DNA from: Actinomycetota bacterium
GTDB taxonomy: Bacteria > Actinomycetota > Acidimicrobiia > Acidimicrobiales > Ilumatobacteraceae
Reading direction: 5' to 3'
DNA length: 30,614 nucleotides
Assembly (NCBI GenBank): GCA_026393655.1
Contig: JAPKZT010000269.1
Location: 1 to 30,614, forward strand
Shown: positions 30,360-30,614 of the stretch, in pieces
How positions within the stretch are numbered: position 1 is the first letter of the stretch
How the letters are laid out: each line of letters begins with the position of its first letter
Made by a program: the position numbers and the translations under genes
The notes under the pieces: model-generated
Seen by the model: the letters and a program-made list of their open reading frames with translations, nothing else
Databases searched by the model: none
Told to the model about the DNA's origin: nothing

Positions 30360-30614
30360 ATGACAATTATTTACGACCCGCAACACGCAAAATATCTTGA
30401 CGAAGCAGATACTCGTGAAGAACTAACCCGTATTTACGACTTGTGTCATGGTTGTCGACTTTGTTTTAAGTTTTGCCCATCGTTTCCGACGCTGTTTAGT
30501 TACATCGATGCTCATGACGATCAAGATGCGGGAAAGATGACACCAGCTCAGCAAGATCATGTTGCCGACGAATGTTTTCAATGCAAATTGTTTTATGTCA
30601 ATTGCCCATACACA
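30360..30614 (+). CDS. Heterodisulfide reductase/GlpC-like Fe-S protein, partial at right edge
   Basis: The first 85 residues of a ferredoxin-type iron-sulfur protein; the gene runs off the window. After about 27 residues comes a full [4Fe-4S] motif, CHGCRLCFKFCP, followed by SFPTLFSYID. The second motif reads CFQCKLFYVNCPY (Cys72, Cys75, Phe78, Cys82): Phe78 (TTT at 30591-30593) replaces the third cysteine. The layout matches the heterodisulfide-reductase-related cluster proteins that, in many bacteria, follow rubrerythrin and precede a DUF3501 gene, so it may donate electrons to the rubredoxin-less rubrerythrin. The terminator between the two genes implies lower expression. ATG 30360 is chosen because the tandem repeat with AGAG ends there. 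Confidence 0.88.
   Translation, partial: MTIIYDPQHAKYLDEADTREELTRIYDLCHGCRLCFKFCPSFPTLFSYIDAHDDQDAGKMTPAQQDHVADECFQCKLFYVNCPYT

Overview
The window is a dense, moderately AT-rich bacterial chromosome segment. It looks like Actinomycetota, and I infer an Acidimicrobiia-like, possibly aquatic, relative. The reasons are the ftsK-rimO-pgsA-cinA block, RNase J beside dapA, an F420-dependent luciferase-like oxidoreductase of an actinobacterial type, a C4 zinc-ribbon coiled-coil protein, short intergenic gaps, frequent GTG starts and many apparently leaderless genes. The taxonomic call is inference. I see no insertion sequence, prophage, CRISPR array or tRNA; this is core chromosome with a few transport and redox islands.

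Layout. 1-2242 (minus): a polar amino-acid ABC importer (ATPase cut by the left edge, permease, binding lipoprotein). Divergent from it at 2333-4073: a TetR regulator and a ferritin-like diiron protein. 4127-12039 (plus): a housekeeping run of dapA (frame-disrupted here), RNase J (without its usual C-terminal domain), ftsK, rimO, pgsA and cinA. 12162-16904 (plus): a complete BMP/nucleoside-type ABC importer whose binding-protein gene is followed by a strong hairpin. 16954-19227: a saccharopine-dehydrogenase-like protein (plus) converging on an LLM oxidoreductase (minus). 19305-22827 (plus): a class A penicillin-binding protein, a zinc-ribbon protein and a small membrane protein. 22847-23223 (minus): the RNase P RNA. 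23249-29177 (minus): glpD, an alkyl-DHAP-synthase-like flavoprotein, glpK, and two overlapping ferritin-like genes, one an exported lipoprotein. 29312-30614 (plus): a PerR-type Fur regulator, a rubredoxin-less rubrerythrin and the start of an Fe-S protein, which together look like a peroxide-defence locus.

Expression logic. At least eight genes that head a transcript have a TANNNT hexamer 6-7 bases before the start codon and no Shine-Dalgarno sequence, which indicates leaderless transcripts. By contrast the two transport lipoproteins, the diiron protein, the flavoprotein and rubrerythrin have clear purine-rich ribosome-binding sites. The points most worth a second look are the dapA disruption, the amino-acid permease without a standard start codon, the shortened RNase J, the glpD/alkyl-DHAP-synthase/glpK/ferritin cluster, the loss of one cluster cysteine in the terminal Fe-S protein, and the systematic leaderless promoters.
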